A stretch of 64,000 nucleotides of DNA, taken from NCBI GenBank assembly GCA_009746045.1, contig RPFO01000253.1, positions 2,509,888 to 2,573,887 of the forward strand, read 5' to 3'. Source of the DNA: Mesostigma viride (lineage: Eukaryota > Streptophyta > Mesostigmatophyceae > Mesostigmatales > Mesostigmataceae). The position numbers and the translations under genes were made by a program. Each line of letters begins with the position of its first letter. Position 1 is the stretch's first letter. Below, one piece after another: positions 52,001 through 61,610 of this stretch. The notes beneath the pieces are model-generated. The model saw only the letters and a list, made by a program, of their open reading frames with translations, was not told the DNA's origin and searched no databases.

Positions 52001-55000
52001 ATGCGCGGTCAAAGTTGTTTTGCTCCTGCGCAACGTGGGGTGGGGTGGGGTGGGGTGGGGTGGGGTGGGGTGGGGTGGGGTGGGGTGGGGTGGGGTGGGG
52101 TGGGGTGGGGTGGGGTGGGTGGGGTGGGGTGGGGTGGGTGGGTGGGTGGGTGGGTGGGGTGGGGTGGGGTGGGGTGGGTGGGGTGGGGTGGGGTGGGGTG
52201 GGGTGGGGTGGGGTGGGGTGGGTGGGGTGGGGTAGGGTGGGGTGGGGTGGAGGGAGAACAGCAAATGAGCCAGGGCATGACGGGGGGGGGGGGGCAGCCA
52301 TGGGCCGGGGATGGGGGGGGGGGGGGGGCACGGCAGCGATGGGCCAGTGAACCAGAATAGCACAAAAATAAGATACAAAGCGATGGGCCAGGGGACCAGA
52401 ATAGCACGAGAATAAACTAAAAAGCGATGGGCCAGTGGACCAGAATAGCACGAGAATAAGCTATTAAGCGATGGGCCAGTGGACCAGAATAGCACGAGAA
52501 TAAGCTATTAAGCGATGGGCCAGTGGACCAGAATAGCACGAGAATAAGCTATTAAGCGATGGGCCAGTGGACCAGAATAGCACGAGGACAGGCTATAAGC
52601 GATGGGCCAGGGGGCATGGGCAGGGATGGGTTATAAGACGAGAATAGCACGAGCGTACATGAGGCTATGTGCTGCATATAGTACGTGACCGCGTGAGCAG
52701 TACTTCATAAATGTAATGGGGATACCAGATTCGACTTAGAATTGCCAGTTACAACAAGAAAACAACGAGACGAAATGCCTCTCCACTGGAAAGGAGGGAA
52801 AGGAGGGATGGAAAGGAAAGGAAAGGAGGAAAGGAGGGGGCGCGTGGATGGGCGTGCTCACTGCCTCGGGTGGCCAGATTACCATGTACTCTCTCTGGAC
52901 CAAGATGCAGACACAGCTGTGGGTAACCTAGCACAGCGGGATATAGCCCCTTTAGGGATTGCCTTGCAAAGCGATGGTAACGACTCGGTCACCTCGGACG
53001 ACACAGTGACCTCGGCCCTGATACCTTGGTTGAAAGCTAAAGCTCCGTTCGACCTTTGAAGGACACTGCCACCTACAGCAGAGTACGCAGCCCCTTAGCT
53101 CGAATGACACGGTGACCTCGGCCCTGATACCTTGGTTGGAAGCTAAACCTCCGTTCGACCTTTGCAGGACAACGCCACCTACAGCAGAGTACGCAGCCCC
53201 TTAGCTCGGACGACACGGTGACCTCGGCCCTGATACCTTGGACTAGCAACAAACGGATAACTAACAATGCGACTCACATCGGACGACACAATGACCTCAG
53301 TCGTGTTCGACACAGCGGCCGCCTCGAGCTGTTTCCTGGCCGCCTCTGCCTCCGACATGGCCAGCTGGCGCGCCTCCTCTGCGGCTGCACGCTCCTCCGC
53401 CATCTTCTCGTTGACGGTCGCCAGCGCAGTGCGCAGCTTGCGGCGCTCTGCCATGCGCTTCTTCCACTCTACGCGCATCGCCTCGAGCGCGCTGGTGGGG
53501 TGCATGTGGTGGTGGGGGTGGGGATGGGGGTTAGGGGAACGAGTGAGGAGCGGGGCATGGTGGGATGACCACTGCGCAGTGAGGAGCGGAGCATGGTGGG
53601 ATGACCACTGCGCAGTGAGGAGCGGAGCATGGTGGGATGACCACTGCGCAGTGAGGAGCGGAGCATGGTGGGGTGACCACTGCGCAGTGAGGAGCGGAGC
53701 ATGGTGGGATGACCACTGCGCAGTGAGGAGCGGAGCATGGTGGGATGACCACTGCGCAGTGAGGAGCGGAGCATGGTGGGATGACCACTGCGCAGTGAGG
53801 AGCGGAGCATGGTGGGGTGACCACTGCGCAGTGAGGAGCGGAGCATGGTGGGGTGACCACTGCGCAGTGAGGAGCGGAGCATGGTGGGGTGACCACTGCG
53901 CAGTGAGGAGCGGAGCATGGTGGGATGACCACTGCGCAGTGAGGAGCGGAGCATGGTGGGATGACCACTGCGCAGTGAGGAGCGGAGCATGGTGGGATGA
54001 CCACTGCGCAGTGAGGAGCGGAGCATGGTGGGGTGACCACTGCGCAGTGAGGAGCGGAGCATGGTGGGGTGACCACTGCGCAGTGAGGAGCGGAGCATGG
54101 TGGGATGACCACTGCGCAGTGAGGAGCGGAGCATGGTGGGATGACCACTGCGCAGTGAGGAGCGGAGCATGGTGGGATGACCACTGCGCAGTGAGGAGCG
54201 GAGCATGGTGGGATGACCACTGCGCAGTGAGGAGCGGAGCATGGTGGGATGACCACTGCGCAGTGAGGAGCGGAGCATGGTGGGATGACCACTGCGCAGT
54301 GAGGAGCGGAGCATGGTGGGATGACCACTGCGCAGTGAGGAGCGGAGCATGGTGGGGTGACCACTGCGCAGTGAGGAGCGGAGCATGGTGGGGTGACCAC
54401 TGCGCAGTGAGGAGCGGAGCATGGTGGGGTGACCACTGCGCAGTGAGGAGCGGAGCATGGTGGGGTGACCACTGCGCAGTGAGGAGCGGAGCATGGTGGG
54501 ATGACCACTGCGCAGTGAGGAGCGGGGCATGGTGGGATGACCACTGCGCAGTGAGGAGCGGAGCATGGTGGGATGACCACTGCGCAGTGAGGAGCGGAGC
54601 ATGGTGGGATGACCACTGCGCAGTGAGGAGCGGAGCATGGTGGGATGACCACTGCGCAGTGAGGAGCGGAGCATGGTGGGGTGACCACTGCGCAGTGAGG
54701 AGCGGAGCATGGTGGGGTGACCACTGCGCAGTGAGGAGCGGAGCATGGTGGGGTGACCACTGCACAGTGAGGAGCGGAGCATGGTGGGATGACCACTGCG
54801 CAGTGAGGAGCGGAGCATGGTGGGGTGACCACTGCGCAGTGAGGAGCGGAGCATGGTGGGATGACCACTGCGCAGTGAGGAGCGGAGCATGGTGGGGTGA
54901 CCACTGCGCAGTGAGGAGCGGAGCATGGTGGGGTGACCACTGCGCAGTGAGGAGCGGAGCATGGTGGGATGACCACTGCACAGTGAGCTGACAAGTCTAC

Positions 55001-58000
55001 ACCAGGACACGCGCTGAACCACCATGAGATGAGGGCGGGGGAGGGAGAGCACGAGGAGGGGATGTGCCATGGCTGGGGCACATCCACACCTGACGGTGGT
55101 AGGATAGAGCACAGGCGAGGAGTGGGCATGGGATGGGTGGATCCGAACGAGTGGGAATCCTTGCCTCATGAGCGGAGGTGGCATTATTAGGTCACGTAGC
55201 CTGCATCACGTGGGTACCACGTGACATGCGTTAGTGGGCACTTGAGTGGGCATCCTTTCCTCGTGAGCGCAGGTGGCGTTGCGCTAGTGGCACTCAATGG
55301 CAGCACAACAGGGCAGTCGACGCGCGGCAAAGGCATGTGCCGTGGATGGGCATGCCATGCTTGACTGACAGGCGATGGTGGATCGGAGAATTGAGGATGT
55401 GCGACGCTGGCGCGGTGAGGGGGGGAAATACGGGGTAGGGTGGGGCCAGCTGACATACGCAGAGGGGGAAAATGGTGCCATAGGCAGCGGGTAAGGGGGG
55501 GAGACAGGAAGGAGAGGTGCCATGGGTAGGGTTCCGCGGGGGGGGGGGGGCGGAGTAGAGGGGGGGGGGGGGGGGGGAGAGAGAGGAGAATGATGATGGT
55601 CTTCTTGTCACTTCCCTGTGGCTTTCCCTCCCCCCCTTTTGCACTCCCCTCCCCCCATAGGCTGTCCAACAATCACCCGTAAAGGGTCCAATTCCCTACT
55701 TGTCTCCTCCCTGTCGATTTCCTTACTCTTGCCTCCCAACTTCTTCCTCTTATCCCCCCTCACCGCCGCATCTGCGTGACGTGCTGCAGCGACGACGACT
55801 TGGCGGTCTTGGCATCCAAGATGTGCTTCTGCACCGCCTCCATGTCCATGTCCATGGCATCATGCGCCAGCCGCACCGTGTCCACCGCGTTCTCGGCCGC
55901 GTCGCGGCTGCTCTGGCTGCGTCGGCACATCGACTCGTAGATGATGCTGGCACACGTGGGAGGGCGAAGGGGGCGGAGGAAGGGCAGAGGAAGGACCAGG
56001 GGAAGGGCAGAGGACGGGCAGAGGAAGGAGCAGAGGTGGAACGGGGAAAGGGGGCAGACGTTGAAGCAGGAGGGGGGCAGAAAAGGGAGGCAGAGAAATT
56101 ACACTTAGTTTGAATCTCATCACTACGCGGCGGAGCATAAATCTCAATGAAATGGATGATAGTAGGGGTGGGGAACAATCAGGGCATTCTAACAAACACA
56201 GAGCTACAAGTATTCTGATCAGGCACTCCGCAAAGGTGAAAACCTTTGCGTTCAGTGCCGGGCCGCGGAAAACGCGGAAAACGCGATCTGCAAATGAATC
56301 CGACCGGAATCGAACTGGGGACCTCTCGCACCAATTTTGCTGACGATAGGACGGACGTCTCCGGTTACCATGGCATCGCCAACTTACACCTACAGTCATC
56401 CGCAAAAGTTCTCCTGTCCGGGGAGTGATGCAAGCCTTTCGGATTTGGTACTAGATAAATCACTCGAGATCTGTGTGTAGGAGTACTACACACATGTCTG
56501 CACGCGAGACTTGTTCAGTCTCGCACCGTGAGACGGGCTGAACACGGCTGAATCCTTCTTTTAGAAGGGGGCGTAGCCGGTACTAACGAAATCAGCCAAG
56601 CGTATATTCTGATCAGGCACTCCGCAAAGGTGAAAACCTTTGCGTTCAGTGCCGGGCCGCGGAAACACAAGTATGGCCATAGAAGGGGCAGAGGTGTAAG
56701 GGGGTTGTGGTTGCGCGTGTGTTTGGTGGTGGCGTGCGTGGATAGTAGAGCATGGGATGCGACGGTGCACGGACCACCCCTCGTATGTCCACCATGTCCA
56801 TCACATCCTCCCCCCCCCCCCCCCCCCACACACACACACTAATCCCCCCTCACCTATCCAGCAACAAACCTTCCGCATGTGTTGAGCACGAACATGCAGT
56901 CACCTCACGACAAACCAGCAATATATTGCACACTTGCCCCTCTGTTCAGCACACGCGACAACCGCTCCCTTCCTCACGCGTCGAGCACCGAACCCCCCTC
57001 ACCTGTTCAAAACGAGCAACAACATCAACATCCACAGTTCCACTCCAGTAACAACCACATCGTTCACATTACCACCCCACGCACATGCCTGTGGAGCAAT
57101 AGGCAAACCCACATCCTCCCCTCCCCTGTTCAACACGAGCCATGCCCCCATCCTGCACGGTACACCTCCCTTTCCCCTCACCTGTTCAAGACGAGCGTCT
57201 CCGTCTTCTGCTGCAGCCGCTCCACCTTGGCGTTGAGGCGGTCAATCTCCTCCAGCCCCTCCTCGTTCGGATCCATCTTCTTGCCCTCCTTGCCGCCCTT
57301 GCCGCCCTCCTTGCCCTTGCCCTCCTTGGCCGCCGCCTCCTTGGCCAGCTCCTGATCCAGCACGTTCTTGGCCCCCCCCGTCTTCAAGCTCTCGTGCCAC
57401 CGCTGGTACTCCACCTCAGACCGCGCGTCCTCCGCATCATCCTCCTCTAATGCCGCCGCTTCCCGCTCGGCCGCCTCCCGCTCTGCCGCGGCCGCCTCCT
57501 CTCGCGCCACTGCGGGAATACCCCGTATCTCCGCCTCTAATTCCTTCGTCCGCAACTTCAACGCCTCGATCTCCTTCTCGCGCTTCAGCCTCAGGTCGCG
57601 GATGTTATCCAGCTTGGCACGCATCTCCTCAACCGCTTTCTTCTCCGCCTTCCTCGCCGCCTCGTCCCTCGCAATCCCCTCGTCGTCGAGCCCGACCCCG
57701 TTGTCCTTCTGCCACCGGATCTCCGCCAGCTCCTGAAGAAGGGCCAGCCGCTCCTTCTTGGTCGCGATCACCTCCGCGTTGAAGCTCGAACGTGGGCTGA
57801 GGGGCCGGCCCGACCCATCCACGTCCAGCGAGGGCAGGGTCAGCGGGGCCAAGGGTCCTGACGCCATCGGCGATAGCGCGTGGGCGGGGGAGCGGGGGGA
57901 GCCCTCTGCATAAGGGTCCTCACTGTCGAACTCGCTCCTGGTCGTGGGTGTCGGAGGAGGCAGTCACAGTTGTTGATGGGTTGGTGGGGTGTTGGGGGGG

Positions 58001-59680
58001 CGGGGCGCACAGGGACAAATCAAGCCACCATGGTGGGACATGGATGAAGGACACAGCAAAACTCAATGAAGCGAAGCCCAATCAGGCAAAATTCAATGAA
58101 GCAAAGCCCAACAAGGCAAATCGACTATCGCGTTATTTTCACCATGTCACGGTCATTGCTGGCCTCAATGAAGGAAAGCCCATTAAGGAAAAACCCACCA
58201 CGACCAAACCCGTAAAGCAAAGCGCAATGCACGAGGCGAGACGCACTGAGGCCAAACTTAATGCGGCAAAACCCAATAATGACACCTTGATACAGGGCGG
58301 TTGTCCAAAGCAATCTCCATGTAGGCTCCAATGTCCTGTCACATGCCTCGCTTTGGTATCCGCTGTTGCCGTGCAATCGTTACTCTCTTGTATGCCAAGT
58401 GCCAACTATGGGGGGCATGCCAATTTTTTAGCATCGTGAGTAGATGAGGCTGTTATGCCTGTACTGGACATTATGCCATGAATAGCCAGTGATGCATATA
58501 GCAGATGCTCTGCCATTGACCATGCCATCCCAGATGCTCCGCTGGACACATGACACAGCACGTACACGCTGATGATTCCAAATAAAACAAACTCTGGTTA
58601 CCCATACGTGGACAGATCCACATCACCAGACCCGACATCAATTAAGTTGAAACCATGCGAGCCGGCCACAGAAAAGCCTGACCCCACGCACCTACCACCT
58701 GCGCTTCCATACCAACGCACTTCTGCAGCCACCCACTTCCAAACTCACCAACTCACTCCTGCACCCACGCATGCACGAGCAGAGCAGCCACCGCTTCCCA
58801 CCCACCCACTGCAAGCACCAAAGCCCATCTGCTACAAGCCACCCAACGAGGACCAGACAATCCACCAACGCACGCCAGGCTCCTCTGGGTGGTCATGTGA
58901 GTCGAACCTAGCCAAACATTCTTGTAAATGCAGAGTAGGCAACAATGATCCACCACCTTTGTTCCCAGAAATGCTGCCTCGATTCTCAGCCTGCGGGGTG
59001 TGGCTTTGATGCACCAGGCAGGGGCCAGTAGATCTGTTAAATGGGTGCTCAGGCCTCGACATGATATCAACGATGATGAAGTTGCCCCAGATTCTCACAA
59101 CTCGTATCACTCATCACGGGTATGCAACGGGTGCACTCAAACAGCAAGAGCTTCCCAGGACTATGCGGGTCTGTGAAATGTTTGGTACCATACTGGATAC
59201 GAACACAGGACCTCTAGCACGACTATAGGGGTCTCCTGATCCGAAGGCATCCCAGACTGTGGGGGCCTGTGGGTACACTGTGCTGTGGGGTCAGGGGCAA
59301 GCGAGAGTAGGCCCCTCACCTGTTAATAAAACCTGGGTAATGCGGGATTCAACCCATTCACCTGCATACAAAGGTGAGGTGTGCGAGTGCAGGCACTTTG
59401 CCCACTTGCACCCGTCAGGAAATACATGATGAGGTGGCGCCTCTCATCACGCATTAGGTGCCGCTTCTCACCTATTCCCCGCCGTCGGCGATGTGATGCT
59501 TGTGATGTCCCTGCCAGACCGTGACACGCTCAGAGTGGGGAACTTAGTCTTGGAGGCATCTGACGACGCCTTGGTGGCCGTGACGTTCACCGTGGGGTTG
59601 CCCGCCACTGTGCGCAGCGAGCGCGCCGCTGAGATGCCTCGCGGCCCATTGGGCGAGAGAGGGCTCAACGATGATGACAT
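45826..59680 (-). CDS. Host gene: axonemal-type coiled-coil protein, candidate outer dynein arm docking complex subunit
   Basis: Ten coding exons on the minus strand (listed separately) give about 901 aa. Every junction has GT donor and AG acceptor bases, and all phases agree. The N-terminus is Ser/Thr/Pro-rich. Exons 2-4 are long Glu/Lys/Arg/Ala heptad coiled coil with KKERLALLQELAEIRWQ and SIIYESMCRR blocks. Exon 5 reads FDRAFAELRARANGSADPDDI, resembling the F..I..ATG..D..E(L/I) segment of ODA1/CCDC114/CCDC63/CCDC151 proteins. The exon 8-9 junction reads KMEKTLLTARDGLVNLVFRV, like their VKAGVEHLADKL segment. Those proteins anchor outer dynein arms on flagellar doublets. The C-terminal quarter is acidic and Ser-rich. 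Family placement is from remembered patterns; another axonemal coiled-coil family is possible. Confidence 0.7.
46196..46386. repeat. (GGGTT)n/(GGGTC)n array in intron 9
   Basis: About 190 bp of GGGTY pentamers. The TT type is at both ends and the TC type in the middle. Confidence 0.93.
47199..47248. repeat. (CCCCATG)n heptamer in intron 9
   Basis: About seven copies of CCCCATG. Confidence 0.9.
47448..48206 (-). CDS. Host gene exon 9
   Basis: 759 bp. It starts TLLTARDGLVNLVFRVEAVM, then a Gly/Arg/Ser/His/Pro-rich linker, a Ser-rich acidic segment and a last helical block (EVHEELVRLLGESGRVLEVL). Acceptor CCCACAG|ACC and donor TCGCCG|GTGGGT, phase 0. Confidence 0.78.
48718..49118. repeat. C-rich array in intron 8
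   Basis: (CCCCACC)n from 48718 to 48815, then (CCCCCCTT)n to 49110. It ends four bases before the exon 8 donor (minus strand), so the intron's 5' end is almost pure G on the transcript. Confidence 0.93.
49122..49209 (-). CDS. Host gene exon 8
   Basis: 88 bp, KVVNDTREEIRNAAKSVTQ then VWRKWSKMEK. Acceptor GCTCGCAG|CAAGG and donor AAAAG|GTGAGC, phase 0. Confidence 0.78.
49351..49595. repeat. 70-bp tandem repeat in intron 7
   Basis: Three and a half units with GACAGCGGCGGTGGGCGAGC and GGTAACTCCCAGAATACAAC. Confidence 0.92.
50036..50119 (-). CDS. Host gene exon 7
   Basis: 84 bp, IDAEKRTELAALVKEREIF then RATHDTEFLR. Acceptor CTCTACAG|TGACGCC and donor CTCAG|GTGAGG, phase 2. Four decayed copies of its acceptor end lie in intron 6. 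Confidence 0.78.
50280..50670. repeat. Decayed copies of the exon 7 acceptor edge in intron 6
   Basis: On the minus strand, four sites (about 50298, 50420, 50518, 50637) read as an AG acceptor followed by (G/A)A(T/C)AC(G/A)GAGAAG(C/T)GCG-like sequence. This mirrors the genuine CTACAG|TGACGCCGAGAAGCGCACG start of exon 7. Spacing is about 100-120 bp. Confidence 0.6.
50886..50935 (-). CDS. Host gene exon 6 (micro-exon)
   Basis: 50 bp, MDTQAHWKSVLDERQH plus two bases. Acceptor CCCTCAG|ATGG and donor CATAT|GTAAGT. Its small size makes it the least certain exon, but it joins both neighbours in phase and continues the coiled-coil composition. Confidence 0.65.
51514..51795. repeat. 44-bp tandem repeat in intron 5
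   Basis: Six units with CCGCTTCTTCGTGTGGCACC and CCCCGCTTCCATCTAAAGC. Confidence 0.93.
51930..52025 (-). CDS. Host gene exon 5
   Basis: 96 bp, 32 codons. It reads EQNNFDRAFAELRARANGSA, then DPDDILTAFRNV. Acceptor GCGCAG|GAGC and donor GTG|GTGAGT, both phase 0. It carries the docking-complex-like F..F.EL...G..D segment. Confidence 0.78.
52034..52252. repeat. (GGGGT)n array in intron 4
   Basis: About 220 bp of GGGGT with blocks of GGGT. It lies just upstream (minus strand) of the exon 5 acceptor as a C-rich polypyrimidine tract on the transcript. Pure G runs follow at 52282 and 52313. Confidence 0.93.
52335..52612. repeat. 44-bp tandem repeat in intron 4
   Basis: About six units with GCGATGGGCCAGTGGACCAG and AATAGCACGAGAATAAGC. 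Confidence 0.92.
52975..53240. repeat. ~108-bp repeat derived from the exon 4 donor edge
   Basis: Two and a half units whose GGACGACAC(A/G)GTGACCTCGG core matches the last bases of exon 4 (GGACGACACAATGACCTCAG, 53281-53300). The first unit keeps a GAG|GTGACC donor-like sequence on the minus strand; the others have lost the GT. Confidence 0.75.
53278..53491 (-). CDS. Host gene exon 4
   Basis: 214 bp. The acceptor CCACCAG|CGCGCTC starts RALEAMRVEWKKRMAERR. Continuous coiled coil ends at VIVSSD with the strong donor GAT|GTGAGT, phase 0. Decayed duplicates of its 3' edge lie in the next intron. Confidence 0.8.
53541..54985. repeat. 36-bp minisatellite, 40 units, in intron 3
   Basis: Forty units of GTGAGGAGCGGAGCATGGTG plus GG(A/G)TGACCACTGCGCA. 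The units differ almost only at the A/G position. Because 36 is a multiple of three, several frames stay open on both strands, giving false ORFs of 530-600 codons. Confidence 0.97.
55764..55946 (-). CDS. Host gene exon 3
   Basis: 183 bp. The acceptor TGTGCCAG|CATCATC completes a Ser codon and starts SIIYESMCRRSQSSRDAAE. Coiled coil. The donor is CGGCG|GTGAGG, phase 2. Confidence 0.8.
56214..56666 (-). mobile_element. tRNA-related short element, full copy C (453 bp), in intron 2
   Basis: Flanked by the 8-bp duplication ACAAGTAT. The structure and length equal copy B (44180-44632), with a few substitutions. It sits in intron 2 of the host gene in the same orientation as the gene. Confidence 0.78.
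57182..57937 (-). CDS. Host gene exon 2
   Basis: 756 bp. The acceptor GACCAG|GAGCGAG joins exon 1 in frame (GNR|SEFDSED). The exon holds the main N-terminal coiled coil: ALLQELAEIRWQKD, a Glu/Ala-rich run and a Lys/Gly-rich hinge (KEGKGKEGGKGGKEGKK). The donor AACAG|GTGAGG is phase 2. Confidence 0.8.
57938..59471 (-). other. Intron 1 of the host gene
   Basis: 1.5 kb with no exon found. 58040-58280 has loosely repeated AA(A/G)CCCAAT.A(G/A)GCAAA words. Confidence 0.55.
59472..59680 (-). CDS. Host gene exon 1 (start)
   Basis: ATG at 59678-59680. It has 69 codons plus two bases, Ser/Thr/Ala-rich and probably a disordered head. The donor is AG|GTGAGAAG, phase 2. A TATA-like CTATATTTAG lies about 40 bp upstream (about 59716-59725), so the true start or a non-coding exon may lie elsewhere. 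Confidence 0.6.
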
Positions 59681-61198
59681 AGCTTTCGCCCAGAGGGTCG
59701 CCTCAAAGTGCTACTCTAAATATAGTGTAGCAGCTGCCTCCTTTTTGGAGGGGTGCTTGACGCTGGATAGGAGCCCACAGTTACCCAGAGAGGAGTGTCT
59801 GCTTAGCAACCGGGCAAGCGCGTTAGATGGCGGGTATCCCGGAGCGGTTGCAGGGGTAGCATCGAAGACTAGCCTGCCGCGTCAGGCACGCAACGTCGCG
59901 CAGACGGTTCCAATTGAATCATTGAGGCCTTGCATTTAGAGAACCGGTGCAAACGCTGCTCTCAGGTCATCTTTCCAAGCCCGACCAGTAGAAGGCCCCC
60001 GCTGATTCGGCAGGTAAAGCATGCCTAAAGCTGAATTCTGACGTTCGTGATTGAAAATTCTATTGCCGATGACTTACGTTGCTGCGCGGAGGTGGGGAAT
60101 GGCAGAGATCAAAGCAAAGCATTCGGACGGGAAAACAAAGGTCAACCTATTAGGCAATCGATAATAGTACGAAGGAACGTGGCGTAATGCTGGACAGCAA
60201 ACCACAAAAAATAAGCAGGTTGTGCGCATGGCATCTGCGGGCTACATGCAAGAACGCTAAACAAGGGAAATCGACCGGCGCGACTACGGCGACCGACGCT
60301 GTATCTGAAACCCAACGCCATACCATCAGCATTAGGACAGGGATCCATGAAGCTGTCAGGTTCACCGAAGTTCAGTCGCACACCGTGGCCTCTCTATTCC
60401 AAAGCTAACGAATTGACCTGCCAGACAAAGCGCGAAAATTTTTGGCACGAGGCCGACTAACTATATTATCCAAACATGTCGCAGATCCTGCATGCAGAGC
60501 GCATGCCCGACATATCTCAATGAACAGCACCCAGTCTTGTCTCTCCAATCTCTCACGTGTGAACTCGGTGCTACAGCCTACATGCATTCCCAAGGCGAAA
60601 ATAGATGCATTCACGGGCGCGACGCCGCTTGCCAACCATGAATCCCAGCGCGTCCGTATTGTTTAAGAACGTCCTGATGCTCAGACTAGATTCTCTGCTG
60701 CTCATGTGCGGCGTGGGACACAACAACAACAACAACATGACAAGAACATGTTTTAGTACTTCATTTCTTCCTTGCTATTGGGTTGTTATTCGCTTGCTAA
60801 TACGGCTAAATACGGCCAAAGTGCATGATACCGACAAACTTTGGCGGGAGGATGTCGCAAGCCTGACAATCGCATATTGACGGCCAAACGTGGCCGCGTG
60901 GCTTGTCCATCAGACATGCATGATGCTGTACAGGGCCGGTCTTACAAATTGATGGCAATCCAATGCAAGGTGGGTTCTGTACATAGTTGTCTCACTTCAT
61001 ACAGTATAAACTTGCAACAAGTAAATAGCACCAACAATATACATACCATGGTCCGGATTCTTCCCGCGATCATTTCTGGCCGGCCGGCGCTGGTTCACTA
61101 CAACTCCTTGATACCTGACGTCAGGCTGGCGGCTCGGTGAAACAAATATGTACTAAATTCTGGGCCACCCACTGACCTAAGTACAGTCACTGATATTC
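59681..61198. other. Upstream region of the host gene
   Basis: 1.5 kb with no supported gene. The plus-strand open frame over 59493-59939 is the shadow of exon 1 and its upstream DNA. Promoter elements are not clear apart from the TATA-like site named under exon 1. Confidence 0.4.
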
Positions 61199-61275
61199 AC
61201 TACGCCTTAAGTTGGGTTCGACTAGTTTCTTCGGGTCAACCCAGACCAAGGCGTGAACCCAACTTAAGGCGTAGT
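61199..61275. mobile_element. 77-bp palindromic element
   Basis: Perfect 21-bp inverted repeats (ACTACGCCTTAAGTTGGGTTC at 61199-61219; complement at 61255-61275) around a 35-bp loop. CACTGAT occurs on both sides (61188, 61287) but is too far out to be a clean target duplication. It may be a tiny MITE or a hairpin RNA gene. Confidence 0.6.
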
Positions 61276-61610
61276 TAAGTTACCGGCCACTGATGATAAT
61301 GATAAATGGCTTTATTCTTTATTTTTATTTTTTTTACTTCTTTCTTGCTTTCCCTTTTCTCTCTCCTTTACCACTTCTCAGCTTTGTGCCTTAACTCCTC
61401 TTTATTCAGTTAATTAATTAATTAGACTCGTGCTCCCGTTCGGGAGCCGTCATGATCAATGACGGAGCATTAACCCCGATGGATGGATGGATGGATGGGG
61501 ACACGCAATCCTCAGTACCGGTCTAATTTATCTAAAACATCAAGCCAACTTTATTCTAAGCTCTCTACCCTAGGGGTCCTGTCTGGCGTGCTTCCCGCGT
61601 GTTTGCAAAC
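61276..61610. other. Low-complexity DNA with one dispersed hairpin
   Basis: Contains T-rich tracts, a GTGCTCC-type hairpin variant (about 61429-61470) and (ATGG)n at 61478-61497, which may be the 3' tail of the adjoining minus-strand LINE fragment. Confidence 0.45.

Noticed and set aside
53179-55184. Frames of 530-600 codons encoding 12-residue repeats
   Set aside because: They come from a 36-bp minisatellite inside an intron and are open in several frames on both strands; coding is not supported.
59493-59939. Plus-strand 148-codon ORF
   Set aside because: Opposite to exon 1 of the host gene and its upstream DNA. The minus strand has a fitting splice donor and phase; the plus-strand frame has no domain.
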